64,000 nucleotides of DNA, from contig NZ_JAMBPR010000041.1 in NCBI RefSeq assembly GCF_024206475.1, forward strand, positions 1 to 64,000. The letters are read 5' to 3'. Below are positions 34,428 to 43,124 of the stretch, one piece after another. Under the pieces are notes generated by a model. That model ran no database searches. It was given only the letters and a program-made list of their open reading frames with translations, and had not been told where the DNA came from. Made by a program: the position numbers and the translations under genes. Position 1 is the first letter of the stretch. The number at the start of each line of letters is the position of its first letter. Source of the DNA: Paraburkholderia sp. CNPSo 3274. Its GTDB lineage: Bacteria > Pseudomonadota > Gammaproteobacteria > Burkholderiales > Burkholderiaceae.

Positions 34428-36521
34428 ATGCCTGTGACTTCTCCCTGGCCCACCGAGGCCGATCCGTTCCTTTCGCTCGAATCGCTCGACGACCCCGCCG
34501 TCATGGCCTGGGTCGAATCGCAGAACACGCGCACGCGCGCCGCGTGGCAGGGGGGTGCGCGTTTCGAGGCGCTCGAAAAGCGCCTCGCACAGGCCTATTT
34601 GCCGCGCGAGCGGCCCGTGATTCCGAGCCGCTGGCAGGAGTGGGCCTACGACCTCTGGGAGGACGAGGACAATCCCAAGGGCCTGTGGCGCCGCGCGCTC
34701 TGGGCCGACTGGCGCGCCCACAAGCCGCAGTGGCAAACGCTCATCGACTTCGACGCGCTCGGCGCGAAAGAGGGCATGCCATGGGTGTGCGCGGGCATCG
34801 ACATCCTCTATCCGGACGGCGACCGCGCGCTGATCCAGCTTTCCGATGGCGGCTCCGACGCGGTCATCGTGCGCGAATTCGACATTGTGAAGCGCGCGTT
34901 CGTCGACGATGGTTTCGCCATTGTGAAGGAAGGCAAGCACATCATTTCGTGGATCGATCGCGATACCGTGTACCTGGGATGGGACGCGGGCGGCAAGAGT
35001 GGCAAGAAGATGCTCACGCGCTCCGGCTATCCGCGCGAGGTGCGCCGCTGGACGCGCGGCACCGCGCTCGCCGACGCGCCCGTGGTGTTCAGCGGCGAAT
35101 TCGACGACATCAGCGTGGAGGGCGACTACGATCCGGTCGAGAAGCGCCACGGCCTGGTGCGCAGCGTCGACTTCTTCGATTCATACACCTATCGTCTCGA
35201 TGAGCGCGGCGACTGGCAGGTGTATGACCTGCCTACGCATGTCTCGGTGGGCGCGTGGCATGGCTGGCTGCTGCTCGAGCCGCGGCTCGACTGGGCCGTT
35301 TCGGGCGTAACGTACAAGGGCGGTGCGTTGCTCGTGATCCGCGAAGATGCTTTCCTCACGGGTGATCGCGCGTTCACGACGCTCTTCACGCCCACGCCCG
35401 TTACGTCGGCGTGCGACTGGACCAATACGCAAAACGTCTTGATCGTCTCCTGGCTCGACGATGTGGAGAGCCGCACGATGCTCTGGCTGCCGCAGCAGGA
35501 AGATGGCGCGTGGCGCTGGGAGTCGCGGGTGTTTCCCACGCGTGCGAGTTCACAGGTGGATGTCTCGCCCATCGAAGACACGCTCAACGACGAGGTATTC
35601 GTCGACGTCGACGATTACCTTCTGCCGCCCGAATACTGGCTCGCCGATCTCGCGCAAACCGATCTCCAGCAGTGGGAATTGCTCGACCGCTGGCCCACGC
35701 AGTTCGATTCCGGCCCGCTCACGGTCATCCGCTCGCACGCGCGCTCGGCGGATGGTACGAGCGTACCGTTCACCGTGATCGGCCCGAAGGCCGTACTCGA
35801 AGGCGAGTCACGCAAGGCGTCGCCGTGCCTGCTCACGGGCTATGGCGGCTTCGCAATCGCGCTCACGCCGCAATATCTCGTGGGCTCGGGCATCGGCTGG
35901 CTGGAGCAGGGCGGCGTGGTGGCGATCGCGCACATTCGCGGCGGCGGCGAGTACGGCACCGCCTGGCACGTCGAGGCGCAGCGCGAGCATCGTCAGCGCT
36001 CGTTCGATGACTTCATCGCGGTGGCCGAACAGTTGATCGCCGATGGCTATACGAGCGCCGTGCAGCTGGGCATCAAGGGTGGCAGCAACGGCGGGCTGCT
36101 CGTGGGCGCGTGCATGGTGCAGCGTCCCGAGCTGTTTGGCGCCGTGGTGTGCGAGGTGCCGTTGCTCGACATGCAGCGCTACCCGGTGCTGCATGCGGGT
36201 GCGTCATGGATAGACGAATATGGCGATCCTGAGGATGCCGAAGAATCGCGCGCGCTTGCCGCCTATTCGCCTTACCACCATGTGAAGCCAGGTGTTGTGT
36301 ATCCGCCGTCGCTGTTCACGACTTCGACGAGCGACGACCGCGTGCATCCCTCGCACGCGCGCAAGATGGTCGCGCGCATGGAGCAGCAGGGGCACGCGAA
36401 TGTCTGGTATCTGGAGAACACGGAAGGCGGTCACGGCCCCGGCAGCGATTCGCTCGAGCGCGCGGAGTATGACGCGCTCGTTTATCGCTTTCTGTGGACC
36501 ACGCTCGCGGGGAACTGGTAA
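34428..36521 (+). CDS. Prolyl oligopeptidase family serine peptidase (S9A)
   Basis: A 697-residue cytosolic peptidase. The N-terminal beta-propeller (about residues 70-420) gates a C-terminal alpha/beta-hydrolase domain. The triad is visible as GGSNGG (Ser553), the Asp of SDDRV (about 637) and GGHGPG (His669). The family cleaves short peptides after proline or a related residue. There is no signal peptide. It is a single gene on the plus strand, converging with xth downstream (9 bp gap). Confidence 0.92.
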   Translation: MPVTSPWPTEADPFLSLESLDDPAVMAWVESQNTRTRAAWQGGARFEALEKRLAQAYLPRERPVIPSRWQEWAYDLWEDEDNPKGLWRRALWADWRAHKPQWQTLIDFDALGAKEGMPWVCAGIDILYPDGDRALIQLSDGGSDAVIVREFDIVKRAFVDDGFAIVKEGKHIISWIDRDTVYLGWDAGGKSGKKMLTRSGYPREVRRWTRGTALADAPVVFSGEFDDISVEGDYDPVEKRHGLVRSVDFFDSYTYRLDERGDWQVYDLPTHVSVGAWHGWLLLEPRLDWAVSGVTYKGGALLVIREDAFLTGDRAFTTLFTPTPVTSACDWTNTQNVLIVSWLDDVESRTMLWLPQQEDGAWRWESRVFPTRASSQVDVSPIEDTLNDEVFVDVDDYLLPPEYWLADLAQTDLQQWELLDRWPTQFDSGPLTVIRSHARSADGTSVPFTVIGPKAVLEGESRKASPCLLTGYGGFAIALTPQYLVGSGIGWLEQGGVVAIAHIRGGGEYGTAWHVEAQREHRQRSFDDFIAVAEQLIADGYTSAVQLGIKGGSNGGLLVGACMVQRPELFGAVVCEVPLLDMQRYPVLHAGASWIDEYGDPEDAEESRALAAYSPYHHVKPGVVYPPSLFTTSTSDDRVHPSHARKMVARMEQQGHANVWYLENTEGGHGPGSDSLERAEYDALVYRFLWTTLAGNW

Positions 36522-36530
36522 GGCGCGCGT

Positions 36531-37316
36531 TCAGCCCGCAATATCGAGCGTGGCGATCACCGGCGTGTGATCGGACGGCTGTTCCCACTTGCGTGGGACC
36601 TTGTCCACTTCGCACGCGGTGAGGTGCCCGGCAAGCGCGGGCGCGAGCAGGATATGGTCGATGCGCAAGCCCGCGTTGCGGCGAAACGCGAACATGCGAT
36701 AGTCCCACCACGTGAAGAGTTTTTCGGGCTGCTCGAACTGGCGGAACGCATCGACGAAACCGAGTTCAATCAGGCGGCGAAACTGCGCGCGCTCCTCGGG
36801 CGAGACGAGGTTCTGGCCTTCCCAGGCCTTCGGATCGTGCACGTCGCGGTCTTCGGGCGCGATGTTGTAGTCGCCGAGCAGCGCGAGCTTCGGGTAGCGC
36901 TGCATCTCCTGCGCGAGCCAGTCATGCATGGCGTCGAGCCATTGCAGCTTGTACGCGAACTTCTCGGTGCCGGGCGCCTGGCCGTTCGGGAAATACGCGC
37001 TCACCACACGCACGTCACCGATGGTCGTGGCGATCACGCGCTGCTGCGGATCTTCGAAGCCCGGAATGTTGCGCACGACCGTGGCTTCGTCGACGAAGAG
37101 GCCTTCGCGCACGAGGATGCCCACGCCGTTATAGGTCTTCTGGCCGGCGAACCAGCTGCGATAGCCGTGTGCCTCGAGATCGGCGCGCGGGAACTTGTCG
37201 TCGGTGAGCTTGAGCTCCTGGAGGCAGAGCACGTCGGTCTTGCTCTCGTTGAGCCAGTCGATGACGTGCTGCAGACGGACCTTGAGGGAGTTGACGTTCC
37301 ACGTTGCGATTTTCAT
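36531..37316 (-). CDS. xth: Exodeoxyribonuclease III
   Basis: A 261-residue class II AP endonuclease/3'-exonuclease. It begins MKIATWNVNSLKVR and shows LQELK, the GDYNIAP block, and the C-terminal LRIDHILL and SDHTPV motifs carrying the catalytic Asp-His pair. It repairs abasic sites and 3' blocks in DNA. Length and motifs are normal. The ATG has no strong upstream Shine-Dalgarno. Confidence 0.95.
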   Translation of the reverse strand: MKIATWNVNSLKVRLQHVIDWLNESKTDVLCLQELKLTDDKFPRADLEAHGYRSWFAGQKTYNGVGILVREGLFVDEATVVRNIPGFEDPQQRVIATTIGDVRVVSAYFPNGQAPGTEKFAYKLQWLDAMHDWLAQEMQRYPKLALLGDYNIAPEDRDVHDPKAWEGQNLVSPEERAQFRRLIELGFVDAFRQFEQPEKLFTWWDYRMFAFRRNAGLRIDHILLAPALAGHLTACEVDKVPRKWEQPSDHTPVIATLDIAG

Positions 37317-37399
37317 GTGAGGCTCGATAGGGTGACGGTGTGCTTTTGGTGCACTTCGGCGCCATTATCGCCTGCTTCGCAACGCGGGCAACAGTTGCC

Positions 37400-38128
37400 T
37401 CACCATTGCTCCAGCCACGGCCGCAGATCGAGTTCGTGCGTCCAGGCATCGCGCGGCTGCTGGTGCAGTGTCCAGTAGGCGTCGGCAATGTGCTCGGGGT
37501 TCAGAATGCCGTCGCGTTCCTTGAGCTTGTAGCGCTCGGGAAAATTCTCGCGGATGAACTCGGTGTCGATCGCGCCATCGACGATGATCTGCCCGACGTG
37601 AATGCCCTGCGGCCCGAGTTCGCGCGCCATCGACTGGGCGAGTGCGCGCAGCGCCTGCTTCGCGCCCGCGAACGCCGCGAAGCCCTCGCGCCCGCGCAGG
37701 CTCGCGGTCGCACCCGTGAAAAAGATCGAACCGCGCTCGCGCGGCAGCATGACCTTTGCGGCTTCGCGGCCCATCAGAAACCCGGCGAAGCAGGCCATTT
37801 CCCAGACCTTGTGATAGACCCGCGCCGTGGTTTCGGTAATGCCGAAGCGCACGTTCGCGCCGATATTGAAGATCGCCACCTCGATGGGCGCGATGCGCTT
37901 TTCGATGTCGGAGAAGAGCGCGATCATGTCCTCTTCCTTGCGCGCGTCCGAGCCGAAGGCGTGTGCTTCGCCGCCCTCGGCTTCGATCTGCGCGACGAGC
38001 GGCGCGAGCTTGTCGGCATTGCGGCGTGTCACGCATGCAATGTAGCCCTCGCGTGCGAAGCGGCGCGCGATGGCGCCTCCGGTGGCGTCGCCTGCGCCGA
38101 TTACCAGTACGGCCTTCTTTTGCGTCAT
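37400..38128 (-). CDS. SDR-family oxidoreductase with Tyr-to-Phe in the active site
   Basis: A 242-residue short-chain dehydrogenase/reductase-like protein. The N-terminal glycine motif is altered (GAGDATGGAIA), NIGA stands where NNAG is usual, and the YxxxK motif reads FAGAK, with Phe replacing the catalytic Tyr while Lys is kept. It may therefore be catalytically unusual or bind nucleotide without classical dehydrogenation. A Rossmann fold is still evident. No co-operonic partner; the substrate is unknown. Confidence 0.85.
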   Translation of the reverse strand: MTQKKAVLVIGAGDATGGAIARRFAREGYIACVTRRNADKLAPLVAQIEAEGGEAHAFGSDARKEEDMIALFSDIEKRIAPIEVAIFNIGANVRFGITETTARVYHKVWEMACFAGFLMGREAAKVMLPRERGSIFFTGATASLRGREGFAAFAGAKQALRALAQSMARELGPQGIHVGQIIVDGAIDTEFIRENFPERYKLKERDGILNPEHIADAYWTLHQQPRDAWTHELDLRPWLEQW

Positions 38129-38228
38129 GGTGCTTGTCTCGCTGTCGATAATTGCGGCCCGGTTTCAGGTATCTTAGGATGTCGGCGCGCCCGGGCAAAG
38201 GTGCGCGAATTCACATAGGGGAGACACG

Positions 38229-38849
38229 ATGGGTGACATCAAGGTGCAGTTTCTGTTCGACTTCGGCAGTCCTAACGCTTACCTGTGCCACAAGGTGATC
38301 GGCGGCATCGAAGCGCGCCGGCAGGTGCGTTTCGAGTATGTGCCGATCCTGCTTGGCGGCCTGTTCAAGCTGAGCGGCAATCGCTCGCCGGGCGAGGCGT
38401 TCGCGAGCATCGAGAACAAGCGCAAATTCATGATGCTGGAGATGCGGCGCTTCATCGAGCGGCATGGGCTGACGGCTTATCGGCCCAATCCGCACTTCCC
38501 GGTGAACACGTTGCAGATCATGCGCGGCGCGATTGCGGCGCAGCGCAACGGCACGTTCGCGCGCTACGTGGACCGCATGTTCGCGCACATGTGGGAAGAG
38601 GGCCTCAAGATGGACGACGCTGCGGTGATCCGCGCTGCGCTGGAGGCGGACGGCCTCGACGCCACGGCGTTCGAAACGGCGATTCAGGACGCCGATGTGA
38701 AAGCCGCGCTGCTTGCGAACACGCAGTCGGCGTTCGAGCGCGGCGCGTTCGGTTCGCCGACGTTCTTCGTCGGCGAGGAAATGTACTTCGGCAAGGATCA
38801 GTTGCGCGATGTCGAAGAGGAAATCGCGCGCGTGAAGTCGCGCGCATAA
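38229..38849 (+). CDS. DsbA-family / 2-hydroxychromene-2-carboxylate isomerase-like protein
   Basis: A 206-residue thioredoxin-fold protein of the kappa-GST/HCCA-isomerase type: FLFDFGSPNAYLC at the start (Ser replaces the DsbA Cys pair), a helical insert, and GSPTFFVG with the cis-proline near residue 178. HCCA isomerases act with glutathione in naphthalene-type catabolism, but no such pathway lies nearby, so the name describes the fold, not the substrate. The start at ATG 38229 has GGGAGA about 5 nt upstream. Confidence 0.85.
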   Translation: MGDIKVQFLFDFGSPNAYLCHKVIGGIEARRQVRFEYVPILLGGLFKLSGNRSPGEAFASIENKRKFMMLEMRRFIERHGLTAYRPNPHFPVNTLQIMRGAIAAQRNGTFARYVDRMFAHMWEEGLKMDDAAVIRAALEADGLDATAFETAIQDADVKAALLANTQSAFERGAFGSPTFFVGEEMYFGKDQLRDVEEEIARVKSRA

Positions 38850-38913
38850 GTCGCGGCGGTTCATGACGAGGCGAGGCGGACGCGGCATGATCGCTCCCGC
38901 CTCGCGCCGCGCA

Positions 38914-39915
38914 TCAAAGCGCGGCTTGTTCCACCGTTTGTTCCTCGGCTTGCGGCGCAGCGACCACGCCCAGACGCACGCGCGCCGCCACGTATTCGCG
39001 CTTCAAACGCGCGATGAGTTCAGCTGCCGGCACGACGCTCTTCACCGCGCCAATGCCCTGGCCCGAGCCCCAGATGTCCTTCCACGGCTTCACGCGCGTC
39101 GAGCCGAAATTCATTGCCGACGGATCCGACAGCGGCAGCGCCTCTGGATCGAGGCCGCTCGCCACGATGCTCTGGCGCAGATAGTTGCCGTGCACGCCCG
39201 TGAAGAGATTCGAGTACACGATATCGCCGGCGCCGCCTTCGACGATCATTTGCTTGTACGCGTCGACGGCGTTCGCTTCATGCGTGGCGATGAACGCCGA
39301 GCCGATATAGGCGAGATCGGCGCCCGCCGCCTGCGCCGCGAGAATCGCGTTGCCATTGCCGATCGCGCCCGAAAGCAGCAGGGGGCCGTCGAACCATTCG
39401 CGAATCTCGTGGATGAGGGCGAACGGCGAGAGCGTACCCGCATGGCCGCCGGCACCGGCGGCAACGGCGATCAGGCCGTCCGCGCCTTTCTCGATGGCCT
39501 TCTTCGCGAAGGTGTTGTTGATGACGTCGTGCAGCACGATGCCGCCCCATGCGTGGATCGCGTGGTTGACTTCTTCGCGTGCGCCGAGCGACGTGATGAC
39601 GATCGGTACCTTGTACTGGGCGCACACGCCAAGGTCGTGCTCGAGGCGGTCGTTCGACTTGTGCACGATCTGGTTGACAGCGAAGGGCGCCGCCGGGGCG
39701 TCCGGATGCTTCGCGTTGTACTCGGCGAGTTCGGTGGTAATGCGGTCGAGCCATTCACCCAGCACGTGCTCTGGCCGCGCATTGAGCGCGGGGAACGAGC
39801 CGACGACGCCCGCCTTGCACTGGGCGATCACGAGATCGGGATTCGAAATGATGAAGAGGGGCGAGCCGACGACCGGAATCGACAGGCCGCGGCGCAGCAC
39901 GGCGGGCAGGGACAT
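38914..39915 (-). CDS. Nitronate monooxygenase (2-nitropropane dioxygenase family)
   Basis: A 333-residue FMN-dependent TIM-barrel enzyme. The class I NMO pattern is visible: PVVGSPLFIIS near the start, AGAGGHAG for FMN phosphate binding and LSGAIGNG. It oxidises toxic alkyl nitronates such as propionate-3-nitronate. It is divergent from a PadR regulator; their 188-bp shared region carries a perfect palindromic operator, so induction by a nitronate or other toxic compound is likely (inference). Confidence 0.92.
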   Translation of the reverse strand: MSLPAVLRRGLSIPVVGSPLFIISNPDLVIAQCKAGVVGSFPALNARPEHVLGEWLDRITTELAEYNAKHPDAPAAPFAVNQIVHKSNDRLEHDLGVCAQYKVPIVITSLGAREEVNHAIHAWGGIVLHDVINNTFAKKAIEKGADGLIAVAAGAGGHAGTLSPFALIHEIREWFDGPLLLSGAIGNGNAILAAQAAGADLAYIGSAFIATHEANAVDAYKQMIVEGGAGDIVYSNLFTGVHGNYLRQSIVASGLDPEALPLSDPSAMNFGSTRVKPWKDIWGSGQGIGAVKSVVPAAELIARLKREYVAARVRLGVVAAPQAEEQTVEQAAL

Positions 39916-40022
39916 CCATATCTCCTTGACTGGGGCGGCGGCCGGGTGCGGCTGCCGTCGCGTGATTCGATGCGCCGGCGTGCAAGCCGGCTGGCAAGCT
40001 CAAACATAGCAAAGTCGTCGAA

Positions 40023-40044
40023 ACTATGCAACCAGTTGCATAGT
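40023..40044. promoter_or_regulatory. Perfect 22-bp operator between NMO and PadR genes
   Basis: ACTATGCAAC (40023-40032), CA, GTTGCATAGT (40035-40044): exact 10-bp arms and a 2-bp spacer. ATGCAAC/GTTGCAT resembles the ATG-N-CAT type palindromes bound by PadR regulators. It lies about 108 bp from the NMO start and 60 bp from the padR start, so it could control both. Confidence 0.8.
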
Positions 40045-40103
40045 GGGAAAATTCGGTCCGCAACAGATCCGGCATTGGGTGGGGCGTAGTTTAGAATCGC
40101 CGC

Positions 40104-40646
40104 ATGTCGACGCCGCATGCCATCCTCATCGCCTTGCTGGAAAAGCCTTCGTCGGGCTACGACCTCGCGCGCCGCTTCGATCGCGCGATCGGCTACTTCT
40201 GGCACGCCACGCATCAGCAGATCTATCGCGAGTTGGGCCGCATGGTCGAGGCGGGGTGGGTGTCGGTCATCGAGGACGAGACGGCCGCCGCGTCGCGCAA
40301 GAAGGTGTATTGCGTGTTGCCGGTAGGGCGAGATGAGGTGGCGCGCTGGGTGCGCGAGACAGCGCTCGACCTCGACTCGCGCAACGTGTTTCTGCTCAAG
40401 CTGCGGGCCGATGCCGTGATCGGGCCGCTTGGCCTCGCTGAGGAACTCGCGCGGCTCATCGAAGAAAATCGCGCGCGGCTCGCGACATATCGGGAGATCG
40501 AGGAGCGCGATTTTGGCGCGGCTTTGCTCACGCGCGGGCAGCAGTTGCAGTACGCGATCCTCAAGGCGGGCATTCATACGCAAGAGATGTGGCTGGTCTG
40601 GGCGGAAGAGGTGCGGCCGCTGGTGGAACCCGCGCGGGCGCGGTGA
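40104..40646 (+). CDS. PadR-family transcriptional regulator
   Basis: A 180-residue regulator. The N-terminal winged helix (residues 1-80: HAILIALLEKPSSGYDLARRFD, HATHQQIYRELGRM) is followed by a C-terminal helical dimerisation domain with acidic and basic helices (Vir-type). PadR proteins usually repress detoxification genes and are released by aromatic or other toxic ligands. Divergent from nitronate monooxygenase, which it presumably controls via the operator at 40023-40044. Confidence 0.93.
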   Translation: MSTPHAILIALLEKPSSGYDLARRFDRAIGYFWHATHQQIYRELGRMVEAGWVSVIEDETAAASRKKVYCVLPVGRDEVARWVRETALDLDSRNVFLLKLRADAVIGPLGLAEELARLIEENRARLATYREIEERDFGAALLTRGQQLQYAILKAGIHTQEMWLVWAEEVRPLVEPARAR

Positions 40647-40739
40647 AATTTTCCAGGTTATCCGAAGTAATTTTCGTGTCGCGATTGCCTGCGCGACGGT
40701 GTTCGAACGCGTGATGTTTCAATCGTTTGAAAAAGACAC

Positions 40740-40768
40740 TTGACGGAGCGGCCTCCGCACCTTATACT
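40740..40768 (+). promoter_or_regulatory. Sigma-70 promoter of tRNA-fMet
   Basis: TTGACG (40740-40745) and TATACT (40763-40768), 17-bp spacer, 16 bp before the tRNA. A near-consensus strong promoter. Confidence 0.85.
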
Positions 40769-40784
40769 TCTTTTCTCTGACGGA

Positions 40785-40861
<77 letters not shown>

Positions 40862-40896
40862 AACGTCTTAAGTAGTAGGCCTTGTGCCAAACAATT

Positions 40897-40919
40897 AACC
40901 CGCTTTTAGCGGGTTTTTT
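40897..40919 (+). terminator. Intrinsic terminator of tRNA-fMet
   Basis: AACCCGC, loop TTTTA, GCGGGTT running into a T-run. Confidence 0.88.
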
Positions 40920-40978
40920 GTTTTCTGCCTCTCGAAGTTACAGCGGAAGCTACAGCGAACGCATCGCTAAGCGCCTGC

Positions 40979-41674
40979 CTAGCTTCCAATCGCCCAATCC
41001 ACCGCGGCCTGCGCGTGCAGCGCGGTGGTGTCGAACACCGGCAGTGCCGAATCGTTCTGTCCGATTAGCAGCGTGATTTCCGTGCAGCCGAGAATGACCG
41101 CCTGCGCGCCGCGTGCCGCGAGGTCTTCGATCACGCGCTGATACACGCGCCGCGACTCTACATCCACGTTGCCGTGACACAGTTCGTCGTAGATGATCCG
41201 GTGCACGTCCGCGCGATCGTATTCGTTCGGCACGATCGCTTCGATGCCGTGTGCCTCGCGCAATCGCCCGACATAGAAGTCCTGTTCCATTGTGTAGCGC
41301 GTGCCGAGCAGGGCCGCTCGCGTGAAGCCCGCGGCGCGCAAGGCCTGGCCGGTCGGGTCCGCGATATGCAGGAAGGGGATCGAGATCGTCGCCTCGATCG
41401 CCGCGCGCACCCGGTGCATCGTGTTCGTCGCGAGCAGCACGATATCGGCGCCCCCGCGTTCGAGTTGTTGCGCGGCCTCGGCCATCTGCACGCCTAGCGC
41501 GTCCCAGTCGCCCGCGCGCTGGAGCGCTTCGACCTGCGCGAAGTCCACGGTCACCATCAGGCTGCGCGCGTTGTGATGGCCGCCCAGACGCGCCTTCGCG
41601 TGGCGGTTCAGCAGCCGGTAATACTCGGCCGACGATTCCCAGCTCATCCCCCCAATTACGCCGATCGTTTTCAT
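40979..41674 (-). CDS. Aspartate/glutamate racemase (YgeA type)
   Basis: A 231-residue PLP-independent racemase. It begins MKTIGVIGGMSWESS. The active-site pair is asymmetric, with LLATNTMH (Thr in place of the first Cys) and GCTEITLL (second catalytic Cys), as in the E. coli L-aspartate/glutamate-specific racemase YgeA. It interconverts amino-acid enantiomers in the cytoplasm, perhaps for D-amino-acid supply or scavenging. Divergent from dinB, 165 bp apart. Confidence 0.88.
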   Translation of the reverse strand: MKTIGVIGGMSWESSAEYYRLLNRHAKARLGGHHNARSLMVTVDFAQVEALQRAGDWDALGVQMAEAAQQLERGGADIVLLATNTMHRVRAAIEATISIPFLHIADPTGQALRAAGFTRAALLGTRYTMEQDFYVGRLREAHGIEAIVPNEYDRADVHRIIYDELCHGNVDVESRRVYQRVIEDLAARGAQAVILGCTEITLLIGQNDSALPVFDTTALHAQAAVDWAIGS

Positions 41675-41800
41675 CGATTCGTTCCTCACTCTCGTGGACT
41701 GTTCAGTCCGCACGAGTATAGGCCCGCGCAGCCAGCCGTCCAGAGACGGTCTGGCCGATCCGAAGCGGACGGGAGCAGATAAAGGGCGCGGACACTTTTC

Positions 41801-41829
41801 TTGAAAATAGCACTGTGTTTTTGTACAGT
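41801..41829 (+). promoter_or_regulatory. LexA-controlled promoter of dinB
   Basis: CTGT-N8-ACAG at 41813-41828 is a LexA (SOS) box. TTGAAA (41801-41806) and TACAGT (41824-41829), 17 bp apart, form the -35 and -10, so the box overlaps the -10 and LexA would block RNA polymerase. Confidence 0.75.
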
Positions 41830-41838
41830 ATCGAGACC

Positions 41839-43011
41839 GTGAACGCGCCTTCTCCTGACCCCGCGCCGCCGGCTGCGCCCGACCCGGGGCGCTCCGCCGC
41901 GGCACTTGCCGCCGCCGCTCGCAAGATCATCCATTGCGATTGCGACTGCTTCTATGCGTCGGTCGAAATGCGTGACGACCCCTCATTGCGCGGCCGTCCG
42001 CTCGCGGTGGGCGGACGGCCCGACCAGCGCGGCGTGATTGCCACCTGCAACTACGAGGCGCGGCGCTTCGGCATTCATTCGGCGATGTCGTCGGCGCTCG
42101 CCATGCGCAAGTGTCCTGATCTGCTGATCCTGCCCACGGCGATGGAGAAGTACCGCACCGCTTCGCGCGAGATCATGGCGATCTACCGCGACTACACGCC
42201 CGACGTCGAACCGCTCTCGCTCGACGAAGCCTATCTCGATGTCACGCGCGCCCCGCGCTGCAAGGGCAGCGCCACGCTGATCGCCGAGGAAATTCGCGCT
42301 CGCGTGCGCGAAACCGTGGGCGTGACGGTTTCGGCCGGCGTGGCGCCGAACAAGTTCATCGCCAAGATCGCCTCGGACTGGAACAAGCCTGATGGCCTCT
42401 TCGTCGTGCGTCCGCTTGAAGTCGATGCCTTCGTTGCTGCGCTGCCCGTGCGCAAGATTCACGGCGTAGGCAAGGTCACGGCCGCGAAGCTCGAAAATCT
42501 CGGGCTCACCACCTGCGCGCAACTGCGCAGGTGGTCGCTGTTCGATCTGCATCGGCATTTCGGCGTGTTCGGCAAGCGGCTCTACGAACTCGCGCGCGGC
42601 ATGGACGACCGGCCAGTGCGCGCCGATCAGGAGCGCAAGTCGGTGAGCGTCGAGACGACCTACATGAACGATCTGCTCACGCTCGAAGCGTGCAGCGAGG
42701 AGCTGAAGCGTCTTGCGGTGCAGCTCGACGCGCGCATCGAACGCGTGGGTTGCGCGCACGCGGTGCGCAAGCTCTTCGTGAAGATCCGCTTCGCCAACTT
42801 CCAGCGTACGACGGTCGAGTGCGTGGCCGACGCCACCGATGTGCGCACCCTCCTCCTGATGCTCGAAAAAGGGCTCACGCGGCGCAAGCTGGCGGTGCGT
42901 CTGCTCGGCGTGGGCGTGCGGCTCGAAGAGGAGAATCCGGCGTTGCGCGGGCAGTTCGCGCTCTTCGACGACGATCCAGCGGAAGACGATGGTCCGCTCG
43001 CGCTCGCGTGA
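41839..43011 (+). CDS. dinB: DNA polymerase IV (Y family)
   Basis: A 390-residue translesion polymerase. The palm motif I begins IHCDCDCFYASVE, and the catalytic SLDEAYLDV is present. The little-finger domain runs from about residue 250. The C-terminus ends with QFALF, a beta-clamp-binding motif. GTG 41839 is the first start downstream of the LexA box and predicted start site; an upstream GTG (41815) lies inside the LexA box. The first ~28 residues are Pro/Ala-rich and not part of the fold. SOS-inducible mutagenic synthesis is expected. Confidence 0.93.
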   Translation: MNAPSPDPAPPAAPDPGRSAAALAAAARKIIHCDCDCFYASVEMRDDPSLRGRPLAVGGRPDQRGVIATCNYEARRFGIHSAMSSALAMRKCPDLLILPTAMEKYRTASREIMAIYRDYTPDVEPLSLDEAYLDVTRAPRCKGSATLIAEEIRARVRETVGVTVSAGVAPNKFIAKIASDWNKPDGLFVVRPLEVDAFVAALPVRKIHGVGKVTAAKLENLGLTTCAQLRRWSLFDLHRHFGVFGKRLYELARGMDDRPVRADQERKSVSVETTYMNDLLTLEACSEELKRLAVQLDARIERVGCAHAVRKLFVKIRFANFQRTTVECVADATDVRTLLLMLEKGLTRRKLAVRLLGVGVRLEEENPALRGQFALFDDDPAEDDGPLALA

Positions 43012-43124
43012 CGCCTTCGCGTGGATGCGGGCCACGCTGCTGGCGGCGCGATTCTGGCGCCGATAGAATCGACGCGAGTCGAAACGAAAGTGCCACGCCG
43101 CCACGCCAGAACAAGGAGCCGCAG

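Noticed and set aside
32445..35150. 901-residue minus-strand frame opposite ntrC
   Set aside because: Spans two strongly supported plus-strand genes and has no recognisable motifs.
40920..40978. Two TACAGCG repeats just after tRNA-fMet, possible integrase or att remnant
   Set aside because: Only 7 bp, no tRNA-end duplication and no integrase sequence nearby.
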